A stretch of 64,000 nucleotides of DNA, from contig NZ_CP113524.1 in NCBI RefSeq assembly GCF_026723765.1, forward strand, positions 2,961,001 through 3,025,000, given 5' to 3'. The stretch is from Lacrimispora xylanolytica. Its GTDB lineage: Bacteria > Bacillota > Clostridia > Lachnospirales > Lachnospiraceae. The notes under the pieces are model-generated. The model was not told where the DNA came from and searched no databases. It was given only the letters and a program-made list of their open reading frames with translations. The translations under genes were made by a program, and so were the position numbers. Below are positions 43,898 through 51,672 of this stretch, one piece after another (positions within the stretch are counted from its first letter, which is position 1; every line of letters begins with the position of its first letter).

Positions 43898-44506
43898 CTA
43901 TTTAAGATGCGAGCTTTCATTCCGTTCCAGCAAATGAAATTCCTCTGTCAATGGATCATACGAGATGGTTGTAATGCTGGCGTTTTCTACGATTTTATGA
44001 TCTTCTCCTGGCTTATTGCTCATTAGAAAGGAATAGAAATGGCCCAGTGTAGCTCCGTGAGATACAATTGCCACATCCTCATTACCACCTGTGATCTCTC
44101 TTATGGTTTTCCATGCCTCGACACAACGGTTTCTTATGGAGGTAAGCGTTTCACCGCCTGGAGGTGAGACTTCCTGGGGATTCATAGTCCAGCGCTTTAA
44201 TTCCTCTGGAAACTGGTTTTCAATTTCAGCCCATGTAAGCCCTTCCCACTTTCCAAATTCCACTTCCACAAGAGGTTTTATTGAACACAGCTCTACCTTT
44301 TGCCTCTTAGCAATCATCTGTGCTGTTTCGGCTGCACGGATGAGAGGGCTTGAAAAAATTTTTGTTATTGGCCTTTCATCCATGGCTTCTGCCAGTTTCC
44401 GTGCCTGGATGCGTCCGGTTTCATTTAAAGGAATGTCATGGCTTCCCTGAATCATTCCCGCTATATTCCAATCTGTCTGCCCATGTCGTATGAGATAAAT
44501 CTTCAT
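43898..44506 (-). CDS. Histidine phosphatase (phosphoglycerate mutase-like)
   Basis: The protein has 202 residues. The RHG motif is at residues 7-9 (MKIYLIRHGQTDWN), followed by GSHDIPLNETG, SSPLIRAAETAQM and the second catalytic histidine in VAIVSHGATLG. This is a typical histidine phosphatase of the GpmB/CobC/PhoE group; the substrate is unknown. Its ATG overlaps the stop of the sigma-like gene (ATGA overlap), so the two are translationally coupled. Confidence 0.88.
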   Translation of the reverse strand: MKIYLIRHGQTDWNIAGMIQGSHDIPLNETGRIQARKLAEAMDERPITKIFSSPLIRAAETAQMIAKRQKVELCSIKPLVEVEFGKWEGLTWAEIENQFPEELKRWTMNPQEVSPPGGETLTSIRNRCVEAWKTIREITGGNEDVAIVSHGATLGHFYSFLMSNKPGEDHKIVENASITTISYDPLTEEFHLLERNESSHLK

Positions 44507-45099
44507 TCGTAGTCCTCGTCCTCTTGTTCGATGAAATCAAACCCTTCTGCTTCTGATAGAGCATCCAGATCCATATTTTCTGCATTCAGGCTCATGGCCT
44601 CTATGGCCATCTTCATGATTCCATGGATTTCATCCACTGTCATCTTCATCTTATCTGCCAGCTCTTCTATGGTAGCTTCCCGTCCCAGGTCCTTAGAAAG
44701 AGCTTGTGAGACTGTCTGGAGTACATTGACTCTTGCAGCCAGCTCTTCTCCTGTCTGCTCCGCGGAAATTTCCTCATCAACGGCTGCCTGAAGATATTCT
44801 TTCATCATGGTTGCTGCAAAATGGTCAAATTCTTCCTTAACTGGAGCTCCCTCATACTGGTCCACTGCCATCATCAATGCCATGTTCGCTTCCTGTACCA
44901 GGTCCGTAAGAAGCACACCCTTACCATCATATTCTTTGGCATAGGAAAGGGCTGTTTTTAAATTTCCTTCTACAAGCCTTTTTTTCGCCTCATCTTTGCC
45001 TTCCTTTATATCATGTAAAAGAAGCTCAGTCTCCTCTTTTGTACAGGGACTGATGTCTCCCATTTCCTCTAAATACATTTTGTAAAAATCATCATGCAT
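44503..45099 (-). CDS. Sigma-70-like protein with regions 1.2-3 but no region 4
   Basis: The protein has 198 residues from the ATG at 45099, preceded by AAGGAG at 11 bases; an ATG nine codons earlier (45126) is possible but has a poor ribosome site. MYLEEMGDISPCTKEETELL matches region 1.2. RLVEGNLKTALSYAKEY, LLTDLVQEANMALMMAVDQYE matches region 2. QALSKDLGREATIEELADKMKMTVDEIHGIM matches region 3. The protein then ends in an acidic tail (FIEQEDEDYE) where region 4, which reads the -35 box, would begin. The 2.4 helix is also divergent. It may act as a regulator rather than a standard sigma factor. It is coupled to a histidine phosphatase gene. Confidence 0.8.
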   Translation of the reverse strand: MHDDFYKMYLEEMGDISPCTKEETELLLHDIKEGKDEAKKRLVEGNLKTALSYAKEYDGKGVLLTDLVQEANMALMMAVDQYEGAPVKEEFDHFAATMMKEYLQAAVDEEISAEQTGEELAARVNVLQTVSQALSKDLGREATIEELADKMKMTVDEIHGIMKMAIEAMSLNAENMDLDALSEAEGFDFIEQEDEDYE

Positions 45100-45238
45100 A
45101 TATTTTTTCGCTCCTTTTTCGTTCATTCCTGATACCTGTGCCCGTTACTATACCGCACCCCAGGAAATTTGTCAAATTCCTTTACAAACCAATCAAATTC
45201 GTGATAGAATGTCCTTATACTTATAAGGAGGACTAATG

Positions 45239-46114
45239 ATGGATATTAATTTTGAACTTTATAAAGTCTTTTACCATGTAGCTGCCACCTTAAGCTTTTC
45301 CGAAGCCTCCAAGCAGCTATTCATCTCCCAGTCAGCAGTCAGCCAGTCCATCAAGGTTCTTGAGAAAAAGCTGAATCAGACTCTTTTTATCCGAAGTACA
45401 AAAAAAGTCCAACTTACTCCGGAAGGTGAAATTCTTTTAAAGCATATAGAACCTGCCATCAACCTGATTCAAAAGGGAGAAAACCAGCTATTGGAAGCCA
45501 ATACCCTAAACGGCGGTCAGCTGCGCATCGGTGCCAGCGATACCATATGCCGTTACTATCTGGTTCCCTATTTAAACCGGTTTCATAAGGAATTTCCAAA
45601 TGTGCATATCAAGGTAACAAATCAGACATCCATTGAATGCGCTCACCTTTTGGAAAATGGACAGGTGGATTTCATTATTACCAATTATCCAAACTCAGGT
45701 CTCTCCAACGCTCAGAATGTTCGTGTCATCAATGAATTTTCCGATGTATTTGTAGCCAATGAAGAGTACTTTCCATTAAAAGGAGAAGAAGTAAGCTTAC
45801 AAACGCTTCAAACTTATCCTATTTTAATGTTGGACAGAAAGAGTACCACCAGCGAATTTCTCCATCATATGTTTCAAAAGGAGCAGCTGGACCTGGTTCC
45901 TGAAATTGAACTTAGCAGTAATGATCTTTTAATTGATCTGGCCCGCATCGGCCTTGGCATTGCCTTTGTTCCTGATTTTTGCATCCCGGAACAAGACAAG
46001 GATTTATTCCAGGTAAAGCTCACAGAAAAGCTTCCGATTCGCCAGATGATTGTTGCTTATAATGAAAGTATTCCCGTTTCTCAGGCCACCAGACAATTCA
46101 TGGATATGCTTTAA
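45239..46114 (+). CDS. LysR-family transcriptional regulator
   Basis: The protein has 291 residues. The start at 45239 has AGGAGG seven bases upstream; the ATG one codon earlier is only four bases away. Residues 1-60 are the LysR helix-turn-helix (FYHVAATLSFSEASKQLFISQSAVSQSIKVLEKKLNQTLFIRS). Residues about 90-290 are the substrate-binding domain (LRIGASDTICRYYLVPYLNRFHKEFPNVHIKV). It is close to CysL/YeiE-type regulators. It is divergent from the sigma-like gene, its possible target, with a 140-base shared promoter region. Confidence 0.88.
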   Translation: MDINFELYKVFYHVAATLSFSEASKQLFISQSAVSQSIKVLEKKLNQTLFIRSTKKVQLTPEGEILLKHIEPAINLIQKGENQLLEANTLNGGQLRIGASDTICRYYLVPYLNRFHKEFPNVHIKVTNQTSIECAHLLENGQVDFIITNYPNSGLSNAQNVRVINEFSDVFVANEEYFPLKGEEVSLQTLQTYPILMLDRKSTTSEFLHHMFQKEQLDLVPEIELSSNDLLIDLARIGLGIAFVPDFCIPEQDKDLFQVKLTEKLPIRQMIVAYNESIPVSQATRQFMDML

Positions 46115-46124
46115 TTTGCCCCGG

Positions 46125-46156
46125 AAAACCTGTCTTCCATGTGAATGGCAGGTTTT
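46125..46156. terminator. Terminator between LysR and GNAT genes
   Basis: AAAACCTGtC (46125-46134) pairs with GgCAGGTTTT (46147-46156), followed by ATTC. It lies between convergent genes and overlaps the GNAT stop codon by two bases. Confidence 0.75.
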
Positions 46157-46679
46157 ATTCATTCTTGGCTACATAAGCCATATGATAAACCTTCCACATC
46201 TCATTTTGGAACAGGAAGCCTTTCTCCTCGGCACTTTCCACCGTAAATCCCACCTTTTCGTAACAGCGTTTCGCACCAGGATTATTATCAAATACCTTAA
46301 GGGTAAGCTTTTTCATTCCAAGGATCTCTACGCCATACCGAACAGCCAGAGAGACCATCTCATAGCCTAGCCCCTTTCCCCTTAAATTGGGATCGACCAC
46401 AATATATCCCATATGGATTCTTTCCGCCTCATAGTCTGCCCTTAACATGGAAAAGCTGCCAACCGGTGTCCCTTCCTCATCAATGGCGGTAAAGCCCCAG
46501 GACAGCAGATCATGTTCAAAGCCTTCATAATACTCCTTTATCTGTTCCTCAGTCAGAGGAAATGTAAAGCGGTCCCTGCACCAAAGCCGCATCATGTACT
46601 CATTGTCAAACCATGAAACCAGGTATCTGCCATCTTCTTTTTTACTTGGGCGAAGTCTCAATGTCCTCTTCATATTCAT
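46155..46679 (-). CDS. GNAT-family N-acetyltransferase
   Basis: The protein has 174 residues and resembles RimJ/RimL-type acetyltransferases. It starts TLRLRPSKKEDGRYLVSWFD, and the acetyl-CoA loop is VVDPNLRGKGLGYEMVSLAVRYG, followed by KLTLKVFDNNPGAKRCYEKVGF. It transfers acetyl groups to an unknown amine. Its first 38 bases overlap the 3' end of the helicase gene, so expression is probably coupled. Confidence 0.88.
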   Translation of the reverse strand: MNMKRTLRLRPSKKEDGRYLVSWFDNEYMMRLWCRDRFTFPLTEEQIKEYYEGFEHDLLSWGFTAIDEEGTPVGSFSMLRADYEAERIHMGYIVVDPNLRGKGLGYEMVSLAVRYGVEILGMKKLTLKVFDNNPGAKRCYEKVGFTVESAEEKGFLFQNEMWKVYHMAYVAKNE

Positions 46680-49050
46680 TCTCTCCTTTTCTCTCCCGCT
46701 GGCACCAGAATTCTTTTACTACATTCCCTACATTTTTAAGACGGACCTCATAATATCCATCCCACTCCCTTGGAAAAAGAGCCTGATAATCAGGTCTTAA
46801 AAATCTTTCATCCAACAGAGCTATGATTCCTTCATCTTCCACAGTCCGAATCACTCTTCCTGCTGCCTGCATTACTTTGTTCATGCCGGGATACTGATAG
46901 GCATAATCAAAGCCGTTTTGTTCCTTTTCATCAAAATATCCCTTTAATATTTCCTGTTCGGTACAGACCATGGGCAGGCCGGTTCCTACAATAACGGCGC
47001 CGATTAACTGGTCAGCCCTTAAATCAATTCCTTCTGAAAAAACTCCTCCCATCACGCAGAGAGCTACAAAGGAAAGCTCCCTGTCTTTTGAAAATTCCTG
47101 AAGAAACTCTTCCCTTTCCTCTTCATTCATGCTGGAAGCCTGAGATAAAAATGTAAAACCCAGATTCTCCAAAGAAGTCTCCCAAAGAACTTCTTCCACT
47201 TCCTTCAGAAAATGATAGGAAGGCAGAAACACCATATAGTTTCCCTTTTTTTCTGAAACAATGGCCGTTAAGTAATCTACCACCTTTTGATACTCTCTTT
47301 TATTTCTTCTTGTATAGCGGCTGCTGACATCTCCTGCAACCATCAATAGCCTTTTTCCCGGATCAAATGGAGAATGGGCATATACCGCATATTCTTCCTG
47401 GTCTCCGCTTAAAAGCTCCTTATAATAGGAAACGGGAAGCAGTGTGGCTGAAAAAAACACCGTTCCATTTCCTTTATTTAAGCACTCCTTTAAGTTTTTA
47501 GAAGGATTTACGCAAAACAGACGAAGCATAAACCGGCCATCATTTAGAAGCTCTGTATAAATACGGTAGTTCTCATCCAGACGTTCATAGATATTTATAA
47601 AGTCCCTGAGAGCAAAATAAAAATCCAGGACCAGATCGCGGTCTTTAAAATCCTGATGAACCTCCATAAACTTCTCCATCTCCCCAAACAGAGATAAGAT
47701 TCCGGTAACAAAAAACCGTATATCTTCCAGAATCCGAAAGCTCTCGCATTCCCGTTTCATTTCAAGAAGCTCTTTGTTGCAGCGGTCTAAAAGCCTTACA
47801 AGCTTTGGGTCCATGGTTTTAATGATTTTTTTCTCAAGCAGGAAATCTTCCTTATAGAGAATGGCACTGTACATCTCTCTCCCTCTTGGTACCAGATTGT
47901 GTGCCTCATCCACCAAAAACAGGTATTCCCCGGAAACTCCTTCGGAAAAATACCGTTTCAGCTTTACGTTGGGATCAAATACGTAATTGTAATCACAGAT
48001 TATGGAATCCGTCCAGCTGCTGATATCAAGACAGAATTCAAAGGGACATACCTGATGCTTTTTAGCATAAGCCAGAACAATCTCTCTGGTAATTCCGCTC
48101 TCCTGATGAAGGATATCATAAACCGCATCCCCTACCCGGTCAAAATGACCTTTTGCATAAGGACATGCATCCGGATTGCATTCCGGTGTCTCTAAAAAAC
48201 AGAGCTTATCTTTTGCAGTTATGGTTACCGTATTAAGATAGAGCCCCTGCTCTCTCAAGAGTTCAAAGGCCTCCTCTGCCACACTTCTTGTAATGGTCTT
48301 GGCAGTCAGATAAAACAGCTTGTCCCCAAGTCCCTCTCCCATGGCTCTTATGGCTGGATAAATGGTTGAAAGGGTCTTTCCGATCCCGGTAGGTGCCTGT
48401 ATAAATAAATTTCTTTTTCTTAATATACTACGGTACACAGAGACCACCAGCTCCTTTTGACCGGAGCGGTAAGGAAATGGAAACGAGAGCTCCCCGATGG
48501 ATTCATCCCTTCTTATCTCATGAATGTATAGATATCTGGCCCATTTGACGTATTCGTGAATCAGCCCCTGAAACCAGGTCTCCAGTTCCTCAAATGTCTT
48601 ATCCACCTGAAATCGGCGTATTTCCTCTGTCTCCAGATTGCAGTATGTCATCTGTATGACAGCACCGGGAAGTTTGTGGTCAAAGCAGTAAAAATAGCCA
48701 TAGCACATGGCCTGGGCTAAGTGAACCTGGAATGGCTCGTCCAGATAGGATAGATCCATATACATTCCCTTAATCTCATCTATGGTAACACTGTCTGGCT
48801 TTTCTATGATTCCGTCAGCCCTGCCTTCAATTAGTATCTGAAACTGATCCTGATCTACGGTATGCTTTAATGATACCTCAGGCCGGTAATCCGTTCCCAT
48901 ACGGCGCTGAATCTTTCTGTGAATCCTGCTGCCTTCCTGCATGGCCATCTTTTCAGCTGCCGATGTTCTGCGGTTATCAATATCACCGGACCGTAATACG
49001 TACTCGACCAGATTTCTCACTGATATTTTTATAATTTTATTCTCTGACAT
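46642..49050 (-). CDS. XPD/DinG-type helicase with N-terminal PD-(D/E)XK-like domain
   Basis: The protein has 802 residues. Residues about 1-180 resemble a Cas4/RecB-type nuclease, with GRADG (Asp79) and DEIKG (Glu92, Lys94) followed by QVHLAQAMCYGYF, a QxxxY-like motif. Residues about 195-800 are a superfamily 2 helicase: Walker A APTGIGKT (about 219-226), cysteines 284, 291, 296 and 335/340 that suit a 4Fe-4S cluster, LVDEAHNL, and C-terminal VCVMGGVFSEGIDL-like and QAAGRVIRT motifs. It should unwind DNA 5' to 3' in repair, possibly with a built-in nuclease. It overlaps the GNAT gene. Confidence 0.85.
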   Translation of the reverse strand: MSENKIIKISVRNLVEYVLRSGDIDNRRTSAAEKMAMQEGSRIHRKIQRRMGTDYRPEVSLKHTVDQDQFQILIEGRADGIIEKPDSVTIDEIKGMYMDLSYLDEPFQVHLAQAMCYGYFYCFDHKLPGAVIQMTYCNLETEEIRRFQVDKTFEELETWFQGLIHEYVKWARYLYIHEIRRDESIGELSFPFPYRSGQKELVVSVYRSILRKRNLFIQAPTGIGKTLSTIYPAIRAMGEGLGDKLFYLTAKTITRSVAEEAFELLREQGLYLNTVTITAKDKLCFLETPECNPDACPYAKGHFDRVGDAVYDILHQESGITREIVLAYAKKHQVCPFEFCLDISSWTDSIICDYNYVFDPNVKLKRYFSEGVSGEYLFLVDEAHNLVPRGREMYSAILYKEDFLLEKKIIKTMDPKLVRLLDRCNKELLEMKRECESFRILEDIRFFVTGILSLFGEMEKFMEVHQDFKDRDLVLDFYFALRDFINIYERLDENYRIYTELLNDGRFMLRLFCVNPSKNLKECLNKGNGTVFFSATLLPVSYYKELLSGDQEEYAVYAHSPFDPGKRLLMVAGDVSSRYTRRNKREYQKVVDYLTAIVSEKKGNYMVFLPSYHFLKEVEEVLWETSLENLGFTFLSQASSMNEEEREEFLQEFSKDRELSFVALCVMGGVFSEGIDLRADQLIGAVIVGTGLPMVCTEQEILKGYFDEKEQNGFDYAYQYPGMNKVMQAAGRVIRTVEDEGIIALLDERFLRPDYQALFPREWDGYYEVRLKNVGNVVKEFWCQRERKGENEYEEDIETSPK

Positions 49051-49154
49051 ATTTCTCCATTCCTTTTAGGGGTGAGAGTCTGGCTTCACAGACATACACA
49101 AAAAAAGGAAACTGTATGCCCTCTGGCTTACAATTCCCTTTTTAGATTGTTTGC

Positions 49155-49397
49155 TTATGCTGCGGAACACTTCTCCGGAGCTTTCTCCTTTAAAAATGCT
49201 TCAAAATCTGCATCTTCCCCATGGAGTTCCACGGTCAACACCTGCGTTAAATCCAGGCTTAAAACTCCTAATATAGACTTTGCGTCAATGGTCACTCTAT
49301 TGTAATAAACGTCTATGTCGAATTTACATTTTGCAGCAGCGGTAACAAACTTTTTTGCCTCAGCAACGGTAGGCAGCATGATCTTATACTGTTTCAT
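49155..49397 (-). CDS. HPr-like protein lacking the phosphorylatable histidine
   Basis: The protein has 80 residues. The ATG at 49397 follows AAAGGAG by 8 bases. The C-terminal two-thirds fit HPr (FVTAAAKCKFDIDVYYNRVTIDAKSILGVLSLDL, with the regulatory-type Ser in DAKSILGV). The N-terminal active-site loop, which in HPr has His15 followed by Arg and Pro, reads LPTVAEAKKFV without His. It cannot carry PTS phosphate but could be a regulatory HPr homologue comparable to Crh. Its promoter is clear and overlaps a palindrome also seen upstream of uppP. Confidence 0.75.
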   Translation of the reverse strand: MKQYKIMLPTVAEAKKFVTAAAKCKFDIDVYYNRVTIDAKSILGVLSLDLTQVLTVELHGEDADFEAFLKEKAPEKCSAA

Positions 49398-49438
49398 AAT
49401 CAAAACTCCTTTTAAAATAAAGAAAAAGTCACTAAATA

Positions 49439-49467
49439 CTTATATCATGATTGACACGTTTTGTCAA
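49439..49467 (-). promoter_or_regulatory. Promoter of the HPr-like gene with overlapping palindrome
   Basis: On the minus strand TTGACA (49462-49467) and TATAAG (49439-49444) are 17 bases apart. The -35 box is one arm of TTGACACGTTTTGTCAA (49451-49467), close to the palindrome upstream of uppP at 31980. Confidence 0.65.
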
Positions 49468-49713
49468 ATTATGCTCCGGACTTAACCCTTTCTTCCTTTT
49501 TGTGCATATTTCGCAGTGGCAGCTCTTCATATGCAGGAATATCGATACATTTTTCTGCTGAGGTTCCTTTTATATCGGGAATTCTTGTCTTATTCTTATA
49601 CATTTATTTCAAGCTTATGAATAAACCTTAAAATCTTAAACTTGATATAATTTTACCACAATCGGATTCCCTTTAACAGTAGAATAAATTTTTTATTTTA
49701 TTCAAAAAAATGG

Positions 49714-49742
49714 TTGCAATTTAAAAACTTCTATGCTATACT
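49714..49742 (+). promoter_or_regulatory. Promoter of tRNA-Trp
   Basis: TTGCAA (49714-49719) and TATACT (49737-49742) are 17 bases apart, about 38 bases before the tRNA. The arrangement matches the tRNA-Ala promoter at 13918-13946. Confidence 0.75.
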
Positions 49743-49780
49743 TTCTAGGTGCTCGGGTGAGGGCACAAAAAGCTTACCAA

Positions 49781-49851
49781 AGGGGAATAGTTCAATGGTA
49801 GAGCAACGGTCTCCAAAACCGTAAATGGGGGTTCGAGCCCCTCTTCCCCTG
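49781..49851 (+). tRNA. tRNA-Trp (anticodon CCA)
   Basis: A 71-base cloverleaf: acceptor AGGGGAA/TTCCCCT with discriminator G, anticodon stem ACGGT/ACCGT with loop CTCCAAA (CCA), and T loop TTCGAGC between GGGG and CCCC stems. CCA is not encoded. Confidence 0.93.
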
Positions 49852-49856
49852 CTCGT

Positions 49857-49907
49857 AGAGTCTCAGAATTCTTGATATAATCAAGATTTTGAGGCTTTTT
49901 GTTTTTA
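49857..49907 (+). terminator. Terminator of tRNA-Trp
   Basis: AGTCTCAGAATTCTTGAT pairs with ATCAAGATTTTGAGGCT with few mismatches and is followed by TTTTTGTTTTT. Confidence 0.88.
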
Positions 49908-50041
49908 GGAATCAGCCCATAATGACTCTACCTTGTCAATAGCTCTTGGGTCATCTTTTATGATTCTTTTATATAATCCTTATTTACTATCACTCATACT
50001 CCTTTCCAAACAAATGCTAATTTAACAATGATATAAACCAC

Positions 50042-50719
50042 TTATTTATATCCATAAATAATAAATCCTCTTTCATCCCCATCATACTCATAAGGTATAT
50101 TATACTTTCCAAAAATTTGAAGTAGTTCTTCTTCCTTGTCAATGATGGTAGTTACTGGATCAAGCAGCCTTCCTACGTACTCACTTTCTTTTATTGTGCA
50201 TGCTATTTTGAACCACTCGATGATTGCCATATTCATGTAATCAAAATGTTCATCTCCATATATTGTCCAATAGGTATTAGGAACTTCAACTTCAAAAAGT
50301 GTCTTATATTGTATCGGAATATCACACATTTGCGACTTTATTGCTTCTATTAATTTATGCCATTTTGTGTTATTCATGTAGGAAACAAGATTTCTCTTCT
50401 CAACTTCAGCAATTATTTTTTCGTTTAAAGTTTTTTTATTTTTATATTTTCCACCTTCGACTTCGTCTATCATTTTCTGCATGCCTTTAAAAAGATTACT
50501 ATTAATCTCTGCAAAATGGTGAATTTCCGATATCTCCTGTTTATTGCGTACTATATAGTACCATCCAAAATGAGTCCATCCCGAAACAATAAAATGAAAA
50601 TCCCCTTTCCATACGATGTCAAAAAGTATGGAACTTTCTTTTTCATCATGAGCAGTATTGGGCTGAACAATCCCACTTCTCGGATTCAAGTTCTTGCATA
50701 AATCATCGTAAAACATCAT
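50042..50719 (-). CDS. Hypothetical protein, possible immunity-type (DUF6678-like) domain
   Basis: The protein has 225 residues and is soluble, rich in aromatic and acidic residues. The N-terminal half (FDIVWKGDFHFIVSGWTHFGWYYIVRNKQEISEIHHF) and the C-terminal half (SYMNNTKWHKLIEAIKSQ ... YGDEHFDYMNMAIIEWFKI) look like two separate small domains. The MNNTKW...YKTLFEV block reminded me of DUF6678, a family linked to toxin immunity; this is a weak recall. No toxin gene is adjacent. The protein stands alone behind tRNA-Trp, a common site for accessory genes. Confidence 0.55.
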   Translation of the reverse strand: MMFYDDLCKNLNPRSGIVQPNTAHDEKESSILFDIVWKGDFHFIVSGWTHFGWYYIVRNKQEISEIHHFAEINSNLFKGMQKMIDEVEGGKYKNKKTLNEKIIAEVEKRNLVSYMNNTKWHKLIEAIKSQMCDIPIQYKTLFEVEVPNTYWTIYGDEHFDYMNMAIIEWFKIACTIKESEYVGRLLDPVTTIIDKEEELLQIFGKYNIPYEYDGDERGFIIYGYK

Positions 50720-51136
50720 ATCTCCTTAATTAATATCTGTTTTGTTAGATCCCACTCATCACCAGACATTATGTATGTCTCTGAGTAGCCTTAATTACTA
50801 CCATACTTTTACCATTGCAATCAAACTTACCTACTACTTCATATTCATTCACTCTAACCTTTTTATTTTCCTCCATTATACTATCTTACCATTACAAAAG
50901 CCACCAGATTTTAATTGTCCAGTGGCTAATAAGTTCTCTGTTTACTCCTCCATTTTTACGATACCAATCTTCAATAGTGCTCAGCTCAGTATCAGTTAAC
51001 CTGAATCTTGTAACCTATAAGCAGCCTATAACCACTTTCATTTACATCATTTTTCCACTATGATATAATAATTATGAACCATTCACTTTAACGATAGAAT
51101 CGGTCAAATATATTATAAAGAAATGGAGTGATAACA
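50720..51136. other. Intergenic stretch with a possible gene remnant
   Basis: On the minus strand at about 50900-51010 a frame without a start codon reads LTDTELSTIEDWYRKNGGV and then NRELISHWTIKIWWLL, which looks like the protein-coding tail of a lost gene. Family not recognised. The rest is AT-rich and holds the promoter of the gene at 51137. Confidence 0.35.
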
Positions 51137-51652
51137 ATGACTGTGATTATATTAGCAGTTGGCATACCGCTTACATTGGCATTAATTCTTTTTACGATTA
51201 AAATGGGCAAGATGGTTTTTCATTCCCCGATTGTCGCATCAAACTTGACAAAGGGCCAGATCATCCATCTTGAGCAGGGCAGCTATTCCCTTTGGGGCGA
51301 GTCTAAGGCTTACAAGACCAACCGCTTAATGGTAGAAAATCCTATTCTTATAGGACCAGACTCCAGAAAGGTTTCCATGAGAGCCGGTATCACCGGTAGC
51401 AGCTCCGTATCACTTAGCGGGGTCAGCCGTAGTATATTATATACGTTTTCCGTTCCCTCCGGGGATTATGTTTTTGATCTGGAAAACAGGCCTTATTCAC
51501 CACTGCCATTACCATCTTTTAGTACGCATGTAAAAGTATCTTATTTGATCCGGGAAAAAGTACCGGTTTTGTGTTATTTTGGTTTCAGTATCGGGCTCTC
51601 CAGTTCCATTGTAAGCTTAATTTTTACAGTGGTACTTGCAGTGATTTCGTAA
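51137..51652 (+). CDS. Hypothetical membrane protein
   Basis: The protein has 171 residues. The ATG at 51137 follows GGAG by 8 bases. There is an N-terminal span (VIILAVGIPLTLALILFTI) and a C-terminal span (FSIGLSSSIVSLIFTVVLAVI). Between them is a beta-rich soluble part (IIHLEQGSYSLWGESKAY, VSMRAGITGSSSVSLSGVSRSILYTFSVPSGDYVFDL). No family was recognised. It converges with the CE15-like esterase gene, 20 bases apart, and no terminator was seen between them. Confidence 0.65.
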   Translation: MTVIILAVGIPLTLALILFTIKMGKMVFHSPIVASNLTKGQIIHLEQGSYSLWGESKAYKTNRLMVENPILIGPDSRKVSMRAGITGSSSVSLSGVSRSILYTFSVPSGDYVFDLENRPYSPLPLPSFSTHVKVSYLIREKVPVLCYFGFSIGLSSSIVSLIFTVVLAVIS

Positions 51653-51672
51653 GTGTGAATGAGCACCCGATT

